Made by a program: the position numbers and the translations under genes. Shown piece by piece: positions 9,961-18,933 of a DNA stretch of 64,000 nt. The notes beneath the pieces were generated by a model. That model saw only the letters and a list, made by a program, of their open reading frames with translations. It was not told the DNA's origin and made no database searches. Positions within the stretch are counted from its first letter, which is position 1, and every line of letters begins with the position of its first letter. Origin of the DNA: Gemmatimonas aurantiaca T-27 (lineage in GTDB: Bacteria > Gemmatimonadota > Gemmatimonadetes > Gemmatimonadales > Gemmatimonadaceae); NCBI RefSeq assembly GCF_000010305.1, contig NC_012489.1, forward strand, positions 4,223,646 to 4,287,645, in the 5' to 3' direction.

Positions 9961-10128
9961 GTATATGTGAATGACGCATTGCGACTATTGCGAAGGCATT
10001 TCCTCACCGCAAGGCTTTTTCCCTGACGTGCCTCCGGAGCGGTCCACAGAACCCGCCCACGGCGGCGCGCCGTACGCCTCGTCTCGTTCCCTGAAACCGT
10101 TCGGCCCACCTTGCGTAGAGAGATACTG

Positions 10129-10142
10129 AAGTGATATCACTT
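10129..10142. promoter_or_regulatory. Perfect 14-bp palindrome upstream of the SPFH-RHH operon
   Basis: AAGTGATATCACTT is its own reverse complement. It lies 27 nt before the SPFH ATG in a locally AT-rich stretch. A -35-like TTGCGT at 10111-10116 would place the -10 inside the palindrome (about 10134-10139), so a bound protein would block transcription. The ribbon-helix-helix protein of the same operon is the obvious candidate ligand (inference). Confidence 0.6.
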
Positions 10143-10169
10143 TAATACCAACCCCCTCCAGAGGTTTAC

Positions 10170-11039
10170 ATGCTTCGCGAAAACGAGGTTCGTCCGGTGC
10201 CTGGGCTCCTCGTGGCGATCCTGCTGATCGCCGCGATCCCCGCCTCCGTTGCCCTGATCATTTGGGGCTCCCGGTACTCCGCACCGGTGTCCATCATCGC
10301 CGGCGGTATCGGCATCACGGTGGCGTCGTTGAGCTTCAAGGGGCTCTTTACCGTGGACCCCAACGAAGGGCAGGTACTGACCCTGTTTGGCAACTACGCG
10401 GGCACCGTGCGCCGCTCGGGCCTGTGGTTCGTCAACCCGTTCATCCATCGGACGGCGGTGTCGCTGCGGGTGCGCAACTTCGAGACGAACAAGCTCAAGG
10501 TGAACGACGCGCAGTCGAACCCCGTGGAAATCGGCGCCATCGTGGTGTGGCGCGTGACGGATACGGCCGAAGCCATCTTCGAAGTGAACGACTACGTGCA
10601 GTACGTCGCCGTGCAGAGCGAGTCGGCGCTGCGGGCATTGGCGTCCACGCACCCGTACGATTCACACGGCACGGGTGAGATTTCGCTCAGCACACACCAG
10701 ACCGAGGTCAACAAGGGCCTGCTCGAGGCGCTGCATGAGCGCCTGGCCAAGGCGGGTGTGGAAGTGATCGAAGCCCGAATCAGCCACCTGGCCTATTCGC
10801 CGGAGATCGCGGCGGCCATGCTGCAGCGTCAGCAGGCCAGCGCGATCGTGGCGGCGCGTCAGACCATCGTGGAAGGTGCCGTGGGCATGGTGGAGATGGC
10901 CCTCGAAGCGCTCAAGGCGCGTGACATCGTGGAACTCGATGGGGAACGCAAAGCGGCCATGGTGAGCAACCTGCTGGTGGTGCTCTGCTCGGAACGTTCG
11001 GCGCAACCGGTGGTGAACACCGGCTCGCTGTACACCTGA
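10170..11039 (+). CDS. SPFH/Band 7 (prohibitin-like) membrane protein
   Basis: 289-aa member of the stomatin/prohibitin/flotillin superfamily, which forms membrane-bound oligomeric scaffolds. Two hydrophobic helices (about residues 11-32 and 36-55) precede the SPFH domain that starts at [32 protein letters not shown] and runs to about residue 200; an Ala/Glu-rich helical region ([25 protein letters not shown]) follows. Shine-Dalgarno AGAGG lies 5-6 nt before the ATG. The RHH gene starts 36 nt after the stop, and a perfect palindrome covers the promoter, so the pair looks like an autoregulated operon. The role of this SPFH subgroup is not known to me. Confidence 0.9.
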   Translation: MLRENEVRPVPGLLVAILLIAAIPASVALIIWGSRYSAPVSIIAGGIGITVASLSFKGLFTVDPNEGQVLTLFGNYAGTVRRSGLWFVNPFIHRTAVSLRVRNFETNKLKVNDAQSNPVEIGAIVVWRVTDTAEAIFEVNDYVQYVAVQSESALRALASTHPYDSHGTGEISLSTHQTEVNKGLLEALHERLAKAGVEVIEARISHLAYSPEIAAAMLQRQQASAIVAARQTIVEGAVGMVEMALEALKARDIVELDGERKAAMVSNLLVVLCSERSAQPVVNTGSLYT

Positions 11040-11075
11040 TTCAGCACGTGACAACCGTGTGCCCGGTACTGCACC

Positions 11076-11342
11076 ATGGCTGAACGCAAGTCGTTCCTCC
11101 TTCGGGTGGATCGTGACGTGCTCGACGCGGTGCAGCGCTGGGCGAACGACGATCTGCGCAGCCTGAACGGACAGATCGAGTTTCTGCTGCGGCATGCACT
11201 CCGCGATGCGGGGCGTATGCCAAACACGAAGACCGACCGGGCCACCGGCCGGCACACCGATTCTCCAGCGGATTCTTCATCGGATCCACAAGCCGATCGA
11301 CGCGATGTCGACCAGCCAGATGCCCTCTCCTCCGACGAATGA
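11076..11342 (+). CDS. Ribbon-helix-helix (Arc-like) DNA-binding protein
   Basis: 88-aa protein whose first 47 residues form an Arc/MetJ ribbon-helix-helix: strand [19 protein letters not shown], turn [18 protein letters not shown]. The strand would insert into the major groove as a dimer. The C-terminal 40 residues are polar and disordered (Asp, Ser, Thr rich). The downstream hydrolase ATG lies 9 nt after its stop. It probably binds the palindrome upstream of the SPFH gene. A role as an antitoxin is possible from fold alone, but no toxin-like partner is adjacent. Confidence 0.8.
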   Translation: MAERKSFLLRVDRDVLDAVQRWANDDLRSLNGQIEFLLRHALRDAGRMPNTKTDRATGRHTDSPADSSSDPQADRRDVDQPDALSSDE

Positions 11343-11351
11343 GTGTGTGAC

Positions 11352-12983
11352 ATGTTGCATCTCATCTTCCGACGCGGTCGACGCGTCGGTCTCGCGACCG
11401 TCGTCCTTGTGCTGTGTGGCGTGATTGCCGGCCTGGTGCTCGCGCGTTCGGCAGGCGCGCAGGCTGCGCCATCGGCCGGCATCATCCCGCCCACCTTGTT
11501 CGTCTACCTGCGCGGGAATGACACGGTCGCCACCGAGACGTTCAGTGCGGACGCGGGTGCGTTGCGCGGGGCATTGGTGCTGCGTGGACAGCCGTCCCTC
11601 ATGTGGACACAACAACGCAGCGGCACCACGCTCACGGCGCTCGATGTGACCGTGCGCGCGGCCGGAGCATTGTCGGATGCTGCGCCGCTGCAGGAAGTGA
11701 CTCTCACGCCGCGCAGCGACAGTGTGGTGATCGTCTCGCGATCGGGCGGCCGCTCACGCACGCAGGCCGTGGCCAGTCGTGATGGTGCCCTGCCATTGGT
11801 AGGGCAGTCGGTCATGCACGCCGCTGTTGTCTCCCGTGCGGCCAGACAGATGAATCGGCGCGTGGTGCCGGTGTTCATGGCCTCCGGCCTGCAAACCCTC
11901 GACGGCACCGTGGTGACCGTGGGTGACACCACCACGCTCTCCATCTCGGGACTCGCCGTGCGCACCGTGTGGAGGGGTGACCTGCCCGTGGAAGTCACGG
12001 TACCGGCGCAGGGACTGCGGGCGGTGCGCGCCACGGGTCCGATCACGCTCGCACCGGCTGACGCGATCAGCTACAACGCGCCGGTGAACGCACCGTATGG
12101 TGCCGAGCAAGTGACCATTCCCACCTCGCGGGGCTATACACTCGCCGGAACACTCACCAAGCCGACGGGCGCTGCGGGCAAGGTGCCTGTGGTCATCACC
12201 ATCAGCGGCAGTGGCCCGCAGGAACGCGATTCCCGGCTGCCCGGCATTCGTGGCTATCAGCCGTTCCGCGAGATCGCCGACACACTCGGCCGCCGCGGCA
12301 TCGCCGTCCTGCGTTATGACGATCGTGGCGTCGGCGCGAGCGGCGGTGCCTCGTCGCGCGGCAGTGCCACCAGTACGGACTTTGCCGACGATGTGCAGTC
12401 GGTGATTGCGTGGCTCAAGACCCGCTCCGATATCGACCCGGCCCGCATTGCACTGGCCGGTCACAGTGAAGGTGGACTCATTGCGCCCATCGTGGCGGTG
12501 CGTGAGCCATCGCTGCGTGCCATCGCGTTGCTGGCCGGACCGGCGTACGATGGCCGCCGCATTCTGGTCTCCCAGAACGAGACGGTCATCAAGGAGCTTT
12601 CCGGCGTCACGGACGCACAGCGGGATTCGCTGCGTCGTCGTGTTCCGGCGTCGCTCGATTCCGTTGAGCGCACCAATCCGTGGTTCGGCCAGTTCATGCG
12701 CACCGATCCGCGTGTGATGCTGCGGCAGGTGAAGCAGCCCGTGCTGGTGCTGCAGGGTGACACCGATCTGCAGGTCACGCGTGAACAGGCAGATTCCATC
12801 GCCACCACGCTGCGGGCCGCCGGCAATCGTCGCGTGACCCTGCGTCATTTCCCGGCTACCAATCACCTCATGCTGGCCGATTCAACGGGCGCGCTCAATG
12901 GCTACGCCCTGCTGCCCAACACGCAGGTGCGCCGAGAAGTTCTCGGCGCCCTCGCGGATTGGATGGTGCAGACACTCAGATAG
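11352..12983 (+). CDS. Secreted alpha/beta hydrolase with N-terminal beta domain
   Basis: 543-aa serine hydrolase, exported. I use ATG 11352 (MLHLIFRR); the open frame begins three codons earlier at GTG. A signal anchor (about residues 10-35, ending SAGAQ) precedes a beta-rich N-terminal domain (about 40-230) and an alpha/beta hydrolase domain (about 245-543). Oxyanion region [10 protein letters not shown], nucleophile in GHSEGG, acid in LQGDTDLQV and His in ATNHLML give a full triad. The layout is that of the prolyl-oligopeptidase/dienelactone-hydrolase-like group of peptidases and esterases. It is possibly cotranscribed with the SPFH-RHH pair (9 nt gap) and overlaps the convergent neighbour by 8 nt. 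Confidence 0.85.
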   Translation: MLHLIFRRGRRVGLATVVLVLCGVIAGLVLARSAGAQAAPSAGIIPPTLFVYLRGNDTVATETFSADAGALRGALVLRGQPSLMWTQQRSGTTLTALDVTVRAAGALSDAAPLQEVTLTPRSDSVVIVSRSGGRSRTQAVASRDGALPLVGQSVMHAAVVSRAARQMNRRVVPVFMASGLQTLDGTVVTVGDTTTLSISGLAVRTVWRGDLPVEVTVPAQGLRAVRATGPITLAPADAISYNAPVNAPYGAEQVTIPTSRGYTLAGTLTKPTGAAGKVPVVITISGSGPQERDSRLPGIRGYQPFREIADTLGRRGIAVLRYDDRGVGASGGASSRGSATSTDFADDVQSVIAWLKTRSDIDPARIALAGHSEGGLIAPIVAVREPSLRAIALLAGPAYDGRRILVSQNETVIKELSGVTDAQRDSLRRRVPASLDSVERTNPWFGQFMRTDPRVMLRQVKQPVLVLQGDTDLQVTREQADSIATTLRAAGNRRVTLRHFPATNHLMLADSTGALNGYALLPNTQVRREVLGALADWMVQTLR

Positions 12984-15900
12984 GCGCCCGTACCCCACGC
13001 AACGATCCCTGCCACTCGACGATCCAGCCGCGCGCCCGCCAGCGCGCGAGCAGGGCGTCGTATTCCGGTTTGTAGTTGGGAACACCCAGCATGGGTGAGT
13101 AGACCCAACGATGCGTGGGCGAGTACGCCGTGAGCACACCCGGCGCATCAGGCAGATCGATTGCCTCGAGCCACAGCGAGTCGTTGCCCACGCGCACCCA
13201 TCGTGGTGTGGTGGGCACGACCATGGCTGTTCGTGGAGCGGTCTTGCCAACGGCTTTTGCCGATCCGGCGATGGAGGTCGGATCGGTAGCCAGCAGTGAC
13301 TGCACGACGGCGCGCGTGCCCGGTGCGACATAGAGTGCGCGGTTGCTGCGTGCAAACCATCGCGCGCCCCCGTTGCCCATACCAGGGCGCGCCACGACGC
13401 CGGCTGCGAGACCGACGCCCGTTGCTCGTGTGAGCCAGGCGTCGATCGTGGGCAGCGATCCTTCGGATTGTGCGGTCTCGAAGAGCACCCATCCACCGCC
13501 GATGCGCACGGCGCCGGCACTGCCCACCAACTGCGGAAACACCACAAAATGGTCGGCCGTCACGCGCACCGAATCGAACGGCAACTGCCACATGGGCCGG
13601 CGTTCGGTGGCGAGATAGCGTGCCGCCATCTCGTCACTGATGGCAAACGAATCCGCCGGCGCTGGCGCATTCACGGTGATGGCGAGTGCCGTGATCCGCT
13701 TGTATGGGCGGCCAACACGCCGGATATCACGTTGCCGCGGCAGGAAAACACCCGGTGGTACTCGCGTCCAGTTGGAGAACCAGATCTCCACCGACATGAC
13801 CCCCCACGACGCGAGGCCAAAATCGTTTGTTTCGTCGGCGACGAACCGCACGAGTGCCGGCAGGCCATCGGTACGACGCAGGAACCAGGTGGACGGAAAG
13901 CCATCAACCGTGGCGAACACACGGGCATGTATCACACCGTCGATGGACGTATCGCGTTGCGCGTGCAGATCGCCAGCCTTGCGCGCCAGCAGCAACATCT
14001 GCTCCGGCGCAAAAGCAAACTGCTCTCGGCGCTCGGTGATATACGCGATGTTGAGGGGCATGACGGTGGGTGTACCGCCCGGCCCATTGAACGAGCGGGC
14101 GGCGACCGTATCACGCACGATGTCGACGAATGTGCCACCGGTCAGCGGCATCCGCACATTGCGCCATCCTTTGAGCGCATAGTTGCGCAGATCGCTGTTA
14201 CGCTCGAAGGACGGCTGGTCCGGATACGGATGTTCTGCAAACGTCGTGCGCTGCCACTGCGTGAGCAGATCCATGCGCATGGTCGTGATCGCCCGGAGTG
14301 CGGAATCACCGCCCATGCGCGCGATGGCTCGATCGAGCAGGGCGGATGCCACACGATCTGCCGGAGGTGCCGACGCTGCTGCCGGGGCTCGTGCTGATGC
14401 TGATGCGGGCGTTTCAGCACCAGCGGGTGGAGCCGGCACGCGCAGCATCGGCGTCGTGATGGTATCCGAAGCGACGGTCTCTCCGTTGAGGAACCGGGCC
14501 AGCACCTCCGCTATACGAGGTGATGCGACCCACAGGTCGTCATCATGGCCGGCTCCATCGAGCAGCAACGTGGTGGCGCGCCGGAATCCGCGTCTGACCT
14601 CATCGGCATTACTCGGCGGTGTTCGCCCGTCCATGCTGCCGCTGATGAACAGAGTCGGCGTTGCTGACCGAAGGGGCGCACGGAAGGCGTCTCCCAGATC
14701 GGGCACACCAAAATCTGCGGCCTCGAGTGTGGTCCACGGAAAATTGAGTGCGCTGCCCAACACGCTCCGTCGCTCGCCGTTCTGCACCAGTGATCGACGT
14801 GCCCGACTGGCACCACTCGCCAGATCCATGGCCAGTGGCATGGCCGCAGGGCGCAACACCGCGTCGCGCAATCCACTGACCAACTGCGCCACCAGAGAAG
14901 CATCGCCTTGCTGCACCTGACTGAGCATCACTGGAACGAGCGACGCAGTCTGTGTGCGCCCCAACGCAGCCGCCACGGCGAGTTGCAAATCGAAGGCGCC
15001 GATCACCATCGGTCCGCCCACACCTGGCGGTCCCTGCACCGTGCCCGTGAGCGGGCGCTTGGCCAGTGATTGCACCGCGTCTCGCAGCGACCGCTGCAGA
15101 TCCGGCGTCATGGTGCGGGCCACCGGATCCTTGGCCGACCACGCCGACAGTCGACCCAATATTGCATCCGCATCGCGGGGATCTTTCCAGGTGTGATCCG
15201 GTCCTTCGGTACCCATCAACACCACACGCTGCACGACGGTGGGGTGCAGCCGCAGTGTGGCCAGTGCGAGATGCGTGCCATAGCTCATCCCCCAGAGACT
15301 CACCTGCTCCACGCCCAGCGCACGGCGCAGCGCATCGATGTCATGCGCGCTCTCGACCGTCGTGTATGCGGCCAGATCGACACCCTGGCCCCGCCACCAC
15401 GCCACACAACGCGATGTTTCCTGCTGCACCGTCGCCACGTAGCGTGCTTCGGTGATCAGCGAATCATTGTGCAACGGCGCCGCCGCAGGGCGTGGGCATG
15501 ACGGCGGAGGGTCAGAACGACCGGTTCCGCGTTGATCGAGCAGAATGACATCGGCATGTTGCCGCACGGCATCGAAGACGGGCCAGCGACCACCTCGGGC
15601 CGCTTCGATACCCGACCCGCCGGGGCCACCCGCCAGGTAGATCACCGGTGCGATGCCCGGTGTCGCACGAATGGCACGCAGTCGTACCACACGCAGTGTC
15701 TGCGCGGGGCCGTTGGGCACGGCATGACGACGTGGCACATCGAGCACCCCCAATTCGGCGTCGATGCTCCCGTGCGCGCGTGTGACGAGTGTGTAGGGTT
15801 CGAAGCGGATCTGCGATGAAGCACCGGATTGGGCGCTTGCCGCTCTAAGCGTGGCAAGGGAGGCCAGCACCAAAGACGCGGTGAATCCGACCCGTCGAAC

Positions 15901-15996
15901 GATCCGTGATCGCCGGTACGCGATCCGCTGTGTGGAGCACATTGATGTGAGCATGGATGCACAGTGCGGCCTCCTGACACGCTTCGGTGCACACAA
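12976..15996 (-). CDS. Exported TAP-like alpha/beta hydrolase fused to a degenerate metallo-beta-lactamase-like domain
   Basis: 1006-aa protein. The start is uncertain: a TTG/ATG choice places Met15 (MLTSMCST) as a likely start before the signal peptide ending near ASAQS. Residues about 60-500 are a tripeptidyl/prolyl aminopeptidase-type alpha/beta hydrolase: GGPGGSG oxyanion loop, DQRGTGRSD, nucleophile in GMSYG (about residue 236), acid in SGSMDGRTP (about 453), His in DGAGHDDD (about 483). After a Pro/Ala linker, residues about 540-1006 resemble the Gemmatimonadota-type MBL-fold lipoproteins (MGGDSALRAI opening, then an MBL core). In the core the zinc motif HxHxDH is replaced by ARPGMGN just before GGARWFA, so metal binding should be lost. 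Two usually separate genes seem fused. Confidence 0.75.
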   Translation of the reverse strand: MCAPKRVRRPHCASMLTSMCSTQRIAYRRSRIVRRVGFTASLVLASLATLRAASAQSGASSQIRFEPYTLVTRAHGSIDAELGVLDVPRRHAVPNGPAQTLRVVRLRAIRATPGIAPVIYLAGGPGGSGIEAARGGRWPVFDAVRQHADVILLDQRGTGRSDPPPSCPRPAAAPLHNDSLITEARYVATVQQETSRCVAWWRGQGVDLAAYTTVESAHDIDALRRALGVEQVSLWGMSYGTHLALATLRLHPTVVQRVVLMGTEGPDHTWKDPRDADAILGRLSAWSAKDPVARTMTPDLQRSLRDAVQSLAKRPLTGTVQGPPGVGGPMVIGAFDLQLAVAAALGRTQTASLVPVMLSQVQQGDASLVAQLVSGLRDAVLRPAAMPLAMDLASGASRARRSLVQNGERRSVLGSALNFPWTTLEAADFGVPDLGDAFRAPLRSATPTLFISGSMDGRTPPSNADEVRRGFRRATTLLLDGAGHDDDLWVASPRIAEVLARFLNGETVASDTITTPMLRVPAPPAGAETPASASARAPAAASAPPADRVASALLDRAIARMGGDSALRAITTMRMDLLTQWQRTTFAEHPYPDQPSFERNSDLRNYALKGWRNVRMPLTGGTFVDIVRDTVAARSFNGPGGTPTVMPLNIAYITERREQFAFAPEQMLLLARKAGDLHAQRDTSIDGVIHARVFATVDGFPSTWFLRRTDGLPALVRFVADETNDFGLASWGVMSVEIWFSNWTRVPPGVFLPRQRDIRRVGRPYKRITALAITVNAPAPADSFAISDEMAARYLATERRPMWQLPFDSVRVTADHFVVFPQLVGSAGAVRIGGGWVLFETAQSEGSLPTIDAWLTRATGVGLAAGVVARPGMGNGGARWFARSNRALYVAPGTRAVVQSLLATDPTSIAGSAKAVGKTAPRTAMVVPTTPRWVRVGNDSLWLEAIDLPDAPGVLTAYSPTHRWVYSPMLGVPNYKPEYDALLARWRARGWIVEWQGSLRGVRAPI

Positions 15997-16064
15997 TCGC
16001 CGAACGACACCAACAGCCCGCTGAACGACACCGGCCGATCAGCGGTGCCGTACTACCTTCCATC

Positions 16065-17840
16065 ATGGTTGCCTCGCGCCTGCGTCTGGTCCTCATCCCC
16101 TTCCTGCTGTTCTCGTTGCTCATCGTCGGCTTCATGCTTGGCGACGCACCAGCGGGTGCGCACATCGAAGCAATGGGCATGCGGCTCGACACCGATCCGG
16201 TGGCGCAATGGCGTCCACTCGACGGTCGGCTACTGCGGGGCTGGGCCGGTCCCTACACACTGCGCTATCGCGTGGTGCTCACGGATTCACACACCGCCCG
16301 CCCGCTGGGCATTCTCATGGGACTGCGCGCGGCGAGCGTAGCGACCTGGGATGATGTGGCGCTGGCGCCGAATGGTGTGGTAGGGAACAGTCGGTCGTCG
16401 GAAGTACCAGGACGGATTGACTGGATTGTGCCGGTGCCAACCACGCGCGCTGCACCCGGTCCGCACACGCTCACGATTCGTGCATCAAGTCAGCGAGTGA
16501 TGCCCGGTTTCTCGCGCGCGGATCTGCAGGTGCGTGTGCAGGCGCTCGACGAGCTCTATGGCATGCGCTACCGCGGATGGCTGCTGCCGGCATTGGCGGT
16601 GGGATGCATGCTCGTGGCTGCACTGTATGTCGGTGCGGTGATTGCGCGCACCGGAGCGCGACAGGGTGCCTGGCCACTACTCGGGCTGTGTGTGGTGGGC
16701 ATCGTGCTTCCCGCCCTCGAGGCGTGGCGGCCTCTCGTGGGATATCCCTACGATCTGCATCTGGCTCGATTGCTCGCCATTCGTATCCTCACCGCGATAT
16801 CGGCGCTGCTGCTGCCCGCCTACTTCGCGTTGCGGTTTGGCCGGCATCCACTCTCTCGTCGCCGATCCATCGCCTATGGACTCTATGCGCTGCTCGTGCT
16901 GGGAGTGGCGCTCTTCGCGGCCCCCTTCGATCTGGCGGGATGGATTCTGCATGTGAGTGGACTGGGCATGTCCATACTCATCACCCGGCGCGCCATCAAC
17001 GGTGGCTGGCATAGCACCGCTGGAATGCTCACAGTGCTGCTGGCCACCACTCTCGTGGCTGCGTTGCTCGCACCAGGCATCTACATCGATGGTCTATACG
17101 TCATTGCCTTTGCCGCGATTCTGGTGACCGTACTGCTCGCCCACGCGGGATACTTGCGTGCAAGCGCCGAGCAGAGCGCGGCGCTCGAGGCAGCCCGAGC
17201 ACGTCTGAGCACGGCATTGCTGCGCGGTAGCATTCATCCGCATTGGCTCATGAATACGCTGACGTCGCTCCAGGAGCTCATCGAGCGCTCACCAGCGGAT
17301 GCCAGTCGCATGGTGGAGCTGCTGGCCGAAGAATTTCGCATGGTGCGTGCGGCCAGCGAAGAGGGGTGGATTCCTGTGGACGAAGAGGTCACACTCTGTC
17401 GAACACATCTGGCGATTGTCTCGATTGGTCGGCCTGAGCCACTCACGTTGCGGGTTGAAGGAGCCACGCTGTGGCGAGAGCATGCCCTGCCACCCGGTGT
17501 GTTGCACACGCTGATCGAGAATGGTCTCACACACGGGGCCAACGCCGCGTACCACGGTGATGGTGCCTCATCGGCATCCGCAGTCTCGGATTTTGTGCTG
17601 CAGGCGCACGCGCAGGATGCGACATACCTCACCCTTGTCATGTCCGTGCCTGGCGTCCCCCGTACGGGCAAGTCGATTGTTCCGGGCACGGGCACCCGTT
17701 TCATCGAGGCCAGCTTGCGCACGGCCTTCGACAACGACTGGCAGTTTGCGCAGGCGGCGCACGGTGGCCGATGGGTGAGCACACTGCGGCTCCCGCGGGC
17801 GGCGATGCGACATGGATGGCGGGAGCGTGGGGCATGCTGA
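16065..17840 (+). CDS. LytS-type membrane sensor histidine kinase
   Basis: 591-aa sensor kinase from ATG 16065 (MVASRLRLVLIPF); the 26 upstream codons overlap the divergent gene. A first membrane helix (about 5-25) is followed by an extracytoplasmic beta-domain of about 150 residues and then some seven hydrophobic helices (about 170-350), recalling 7TMR-DISM sensors. The kinase part has the His_kinase box IHPHWLMNTLTSLQ with probable phospho-acceptor H393, and an ATPase with TLIENGLTHG as N-box and a short GTGTRFIEASL G-box. The response regulator ATG (17834) overlaps its stop (17838-17840), so the pair is translationally coupled. Signal unknown. Confidence 0.88.
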   Translation: MVASRLRLVLIPFLLFSLLIVGFMLGDAPAGAHIEAMGMRLDTDPVAQWRPLDGRLLRGWAGPYTLRYRVVLTDSHTARPLGILMGLRAASVATWDDVALAPNGVVGNSRSSEVPGRIDWIVPVPTTRAAPGPHTLTIRASSQRVMPGFSRADLQVRVQALDELYGMRYRGWLLPALAVGCMLVAALYVGAVIARTGARQGAWPLLGLCVVGIVLPALEAWRPLVGYPYDLHLARLLAIRILTAISALLLPAYFALRFGRHPLSRRRSIAYGLYALLVLGVALFAAPFDLAGWILHVSGLGMSILITRRAINGGWHSTAGMLTVLLATTLVAALLAPGIYIDGLYVIAFAAILVTVLLAHAGYLRASAEQSAALEAARARLSTALLRGSIHPHWLMNTLTSLQELIERSPADASRMVELLAEEFRMVRAASEEGWIPVDEEVTLCRTHLAIVSIGRPEPLTLRVEGATLWREHALPPGVLHTLIENGLTHGANAAYHGDGASSASAVSDFVLQAHAQDATYLTLVMSVPGVPRTGKSIVPGTGTRFIEASLRTAFDNDWQFAQAAHGGRWVSTLRLPRAAMRHGWRERGAC

Positions 17841-18532
17841 GGGTGCTGATTGTCGAAGATGAGCCGTTGGTACAGCAGCGCATCGCGCGACTGTGTCGCG
17901 AGCTGCTTGGCCCATCGGCACAGATCGACTGCGCCGCGTCGCTGGACGATGCCGACGACGCGCTGCGTCAACGCGCCATCGATGTCTTGCTGCTCGATCT
18001 CAACCTGCAAGGCGACGATGGCTTCACGCTGCTGCATCGGGCGATCGCGTCCACGTTCCACACGATCGTCATCTCGGCGCATGCGGATCGAGCACTCGAC
18101 GCCTTCGCGCTCGGCGTACTCGACTTCCTCGCCAAGCCGTTTGCAACAGCGCGACTGGCACAGGCGCTGGAACGCGCGCAGGTCGCGTCCCGCACCTCCG
18201 GGCGCGCAACCCAGCAGCTCGGCGTGTGGCGCGCACGGGGTGTGGCGCTGGTGCCGGTGGAGGAAATCGCGTGGATCCAGGCGGATGGTGACTACAGCGC
18301 GTTGCAGCTCGTGAACGGTCGTCGTGAACTGCACGACAAGAGTCTGGATCGTCTGCAGCAATTGCTGCCCGCGGCCTTCGTGCGTATCCACCGTTCCTAT
18401 CTCGTGAACATGCAGCAGGCCGACGCCCTGCATGTCGAAGGGGGTGGTCGTTATCGCCTCCGCATGCAGGGAGGCACCGAACTACCCGTGGGGCGGTCGC
18501 GGGCGCAATCGGTGCGGGAGCGATTGCTGTAG
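17834..18532 (+). CDS. LytTR-family response regulator
   Basis: 232-aa DNA-binding response regulator. ATG 17834 is chosen because it begins MLRVLIVEDEP, the classic receiver strand, and overlaps the kinase stop. Acidic pocket E8/D9, phospho-acceptor D55 in LLLDLNLQG, conserved Lys K101 in AKPF. The C-terminal LytTR domain (about 130-232) shows VEEIAWIQADGDYSALQL, LPAAFVRIHRSYLVN and GTELPVGRSRAQ, the hallmarks of this beta-sheet DNA-binding fold. LytTR targets are usually paired 9-bp direct repeats, which I could not find confidently nearby. Target genes are unknown. Confidence 0.94.
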   Translation: MLRVLIVEDEPLVQQRIARLCRELLGPSAQIDCAASLDDADDALRQRAIDVLLLDLNLQGDDGFTLLHRAIASTFHTIVISAHADRALDAFALGVLDFLAKPFATARLAQALERAQVASRTSGRATQQLGVWRARGVALVPVEEIAWIQADGDYSALQLVNGRRELHDKSLDRLQQLLPAAFVRIHRSYLVNMQQADALHVEGGGRYRLRMQGGTELPVGRSRAQSVRERLL

Positions 18533-18933
18533 CAATCCTGCCTCAAAAGTTGGCAACGATTTGAGCGGCACTTGGGCATCAGCACCCTCCCCAACAATTC
18601 AAACGCGCTACCCTTCATTCCCTTTCCATCCTGCGGCTTTCGCGCGCAGCGCCGGCGGGTAGCCCTTTCCATCCATGGCCTTTCCTTTCCGTGCCGAGCA
18701 TGTCGTGTCGCGGGACGGCAAAGGGACTCAAGGGTTACCTGCCGGCGCTGCGCGCGAAAACGGCAGGATGGGAAGGGAATGAAGGGAGTGATTTATTGCG
18801 TGATTGGTATTGGAGTTCATTTTTGACAACATCGAGTCGGGACACCCCGTAGCTTTCGAGGGACCGGCATCGTGCTCACAGCACGCAGGATCATGCCGCC
18901 CGAACGGGTTTTGGCCCTCCCTCGATCCCACCA
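18533..18933. other. Intergenic region with a long palindrome
   Basis: About 400 nt between the LytTR gene and a metalloprotease gene. It holds the long imperfect inverted repeat at 18611-18787 and, after it, a TTGACA-like box near 18826 without a convincing -10. I see no convincing coding sequence here; the short open frames across the repeat are mirror-image artefacts of the palindrome. Confidence 0.6.
18611..18787. repeat. Long imperfect inverted repeat (two ~57-bp arms)
   Basis: The left arm 18611-18668 and right arm 18730-18787 are reverse complements with about five mismatches in 57 positions by eye. The best-matched core is CGCGCGCAGCGCCGGC. The loop of about 61 nt (18669-18729) itself contains short complementary pieces (TTTCCGTGCCG with CGGCAAAGG). 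A transcript would fold into a hairpin of about 177 nt. It may be a REP/BIME-like or non-autonomous mobile palindrome, or a structured RNA; no transposase is nearby. Confidence 0.75.

Noticed and set aside
11076-11342. RHH protein as an antitoxin of a toxin-antitoxin pair
   Set aside because: Its neighbours are an SPFH membrane protein and a secreted hydrolase, neither of which resembles a toxin.
18572-18826. Small open frames across the 18.6-kb palindrome
   Set aside because: They translate opposite arms of the palindrome into similar Arg-rich peptides; no start site or family.
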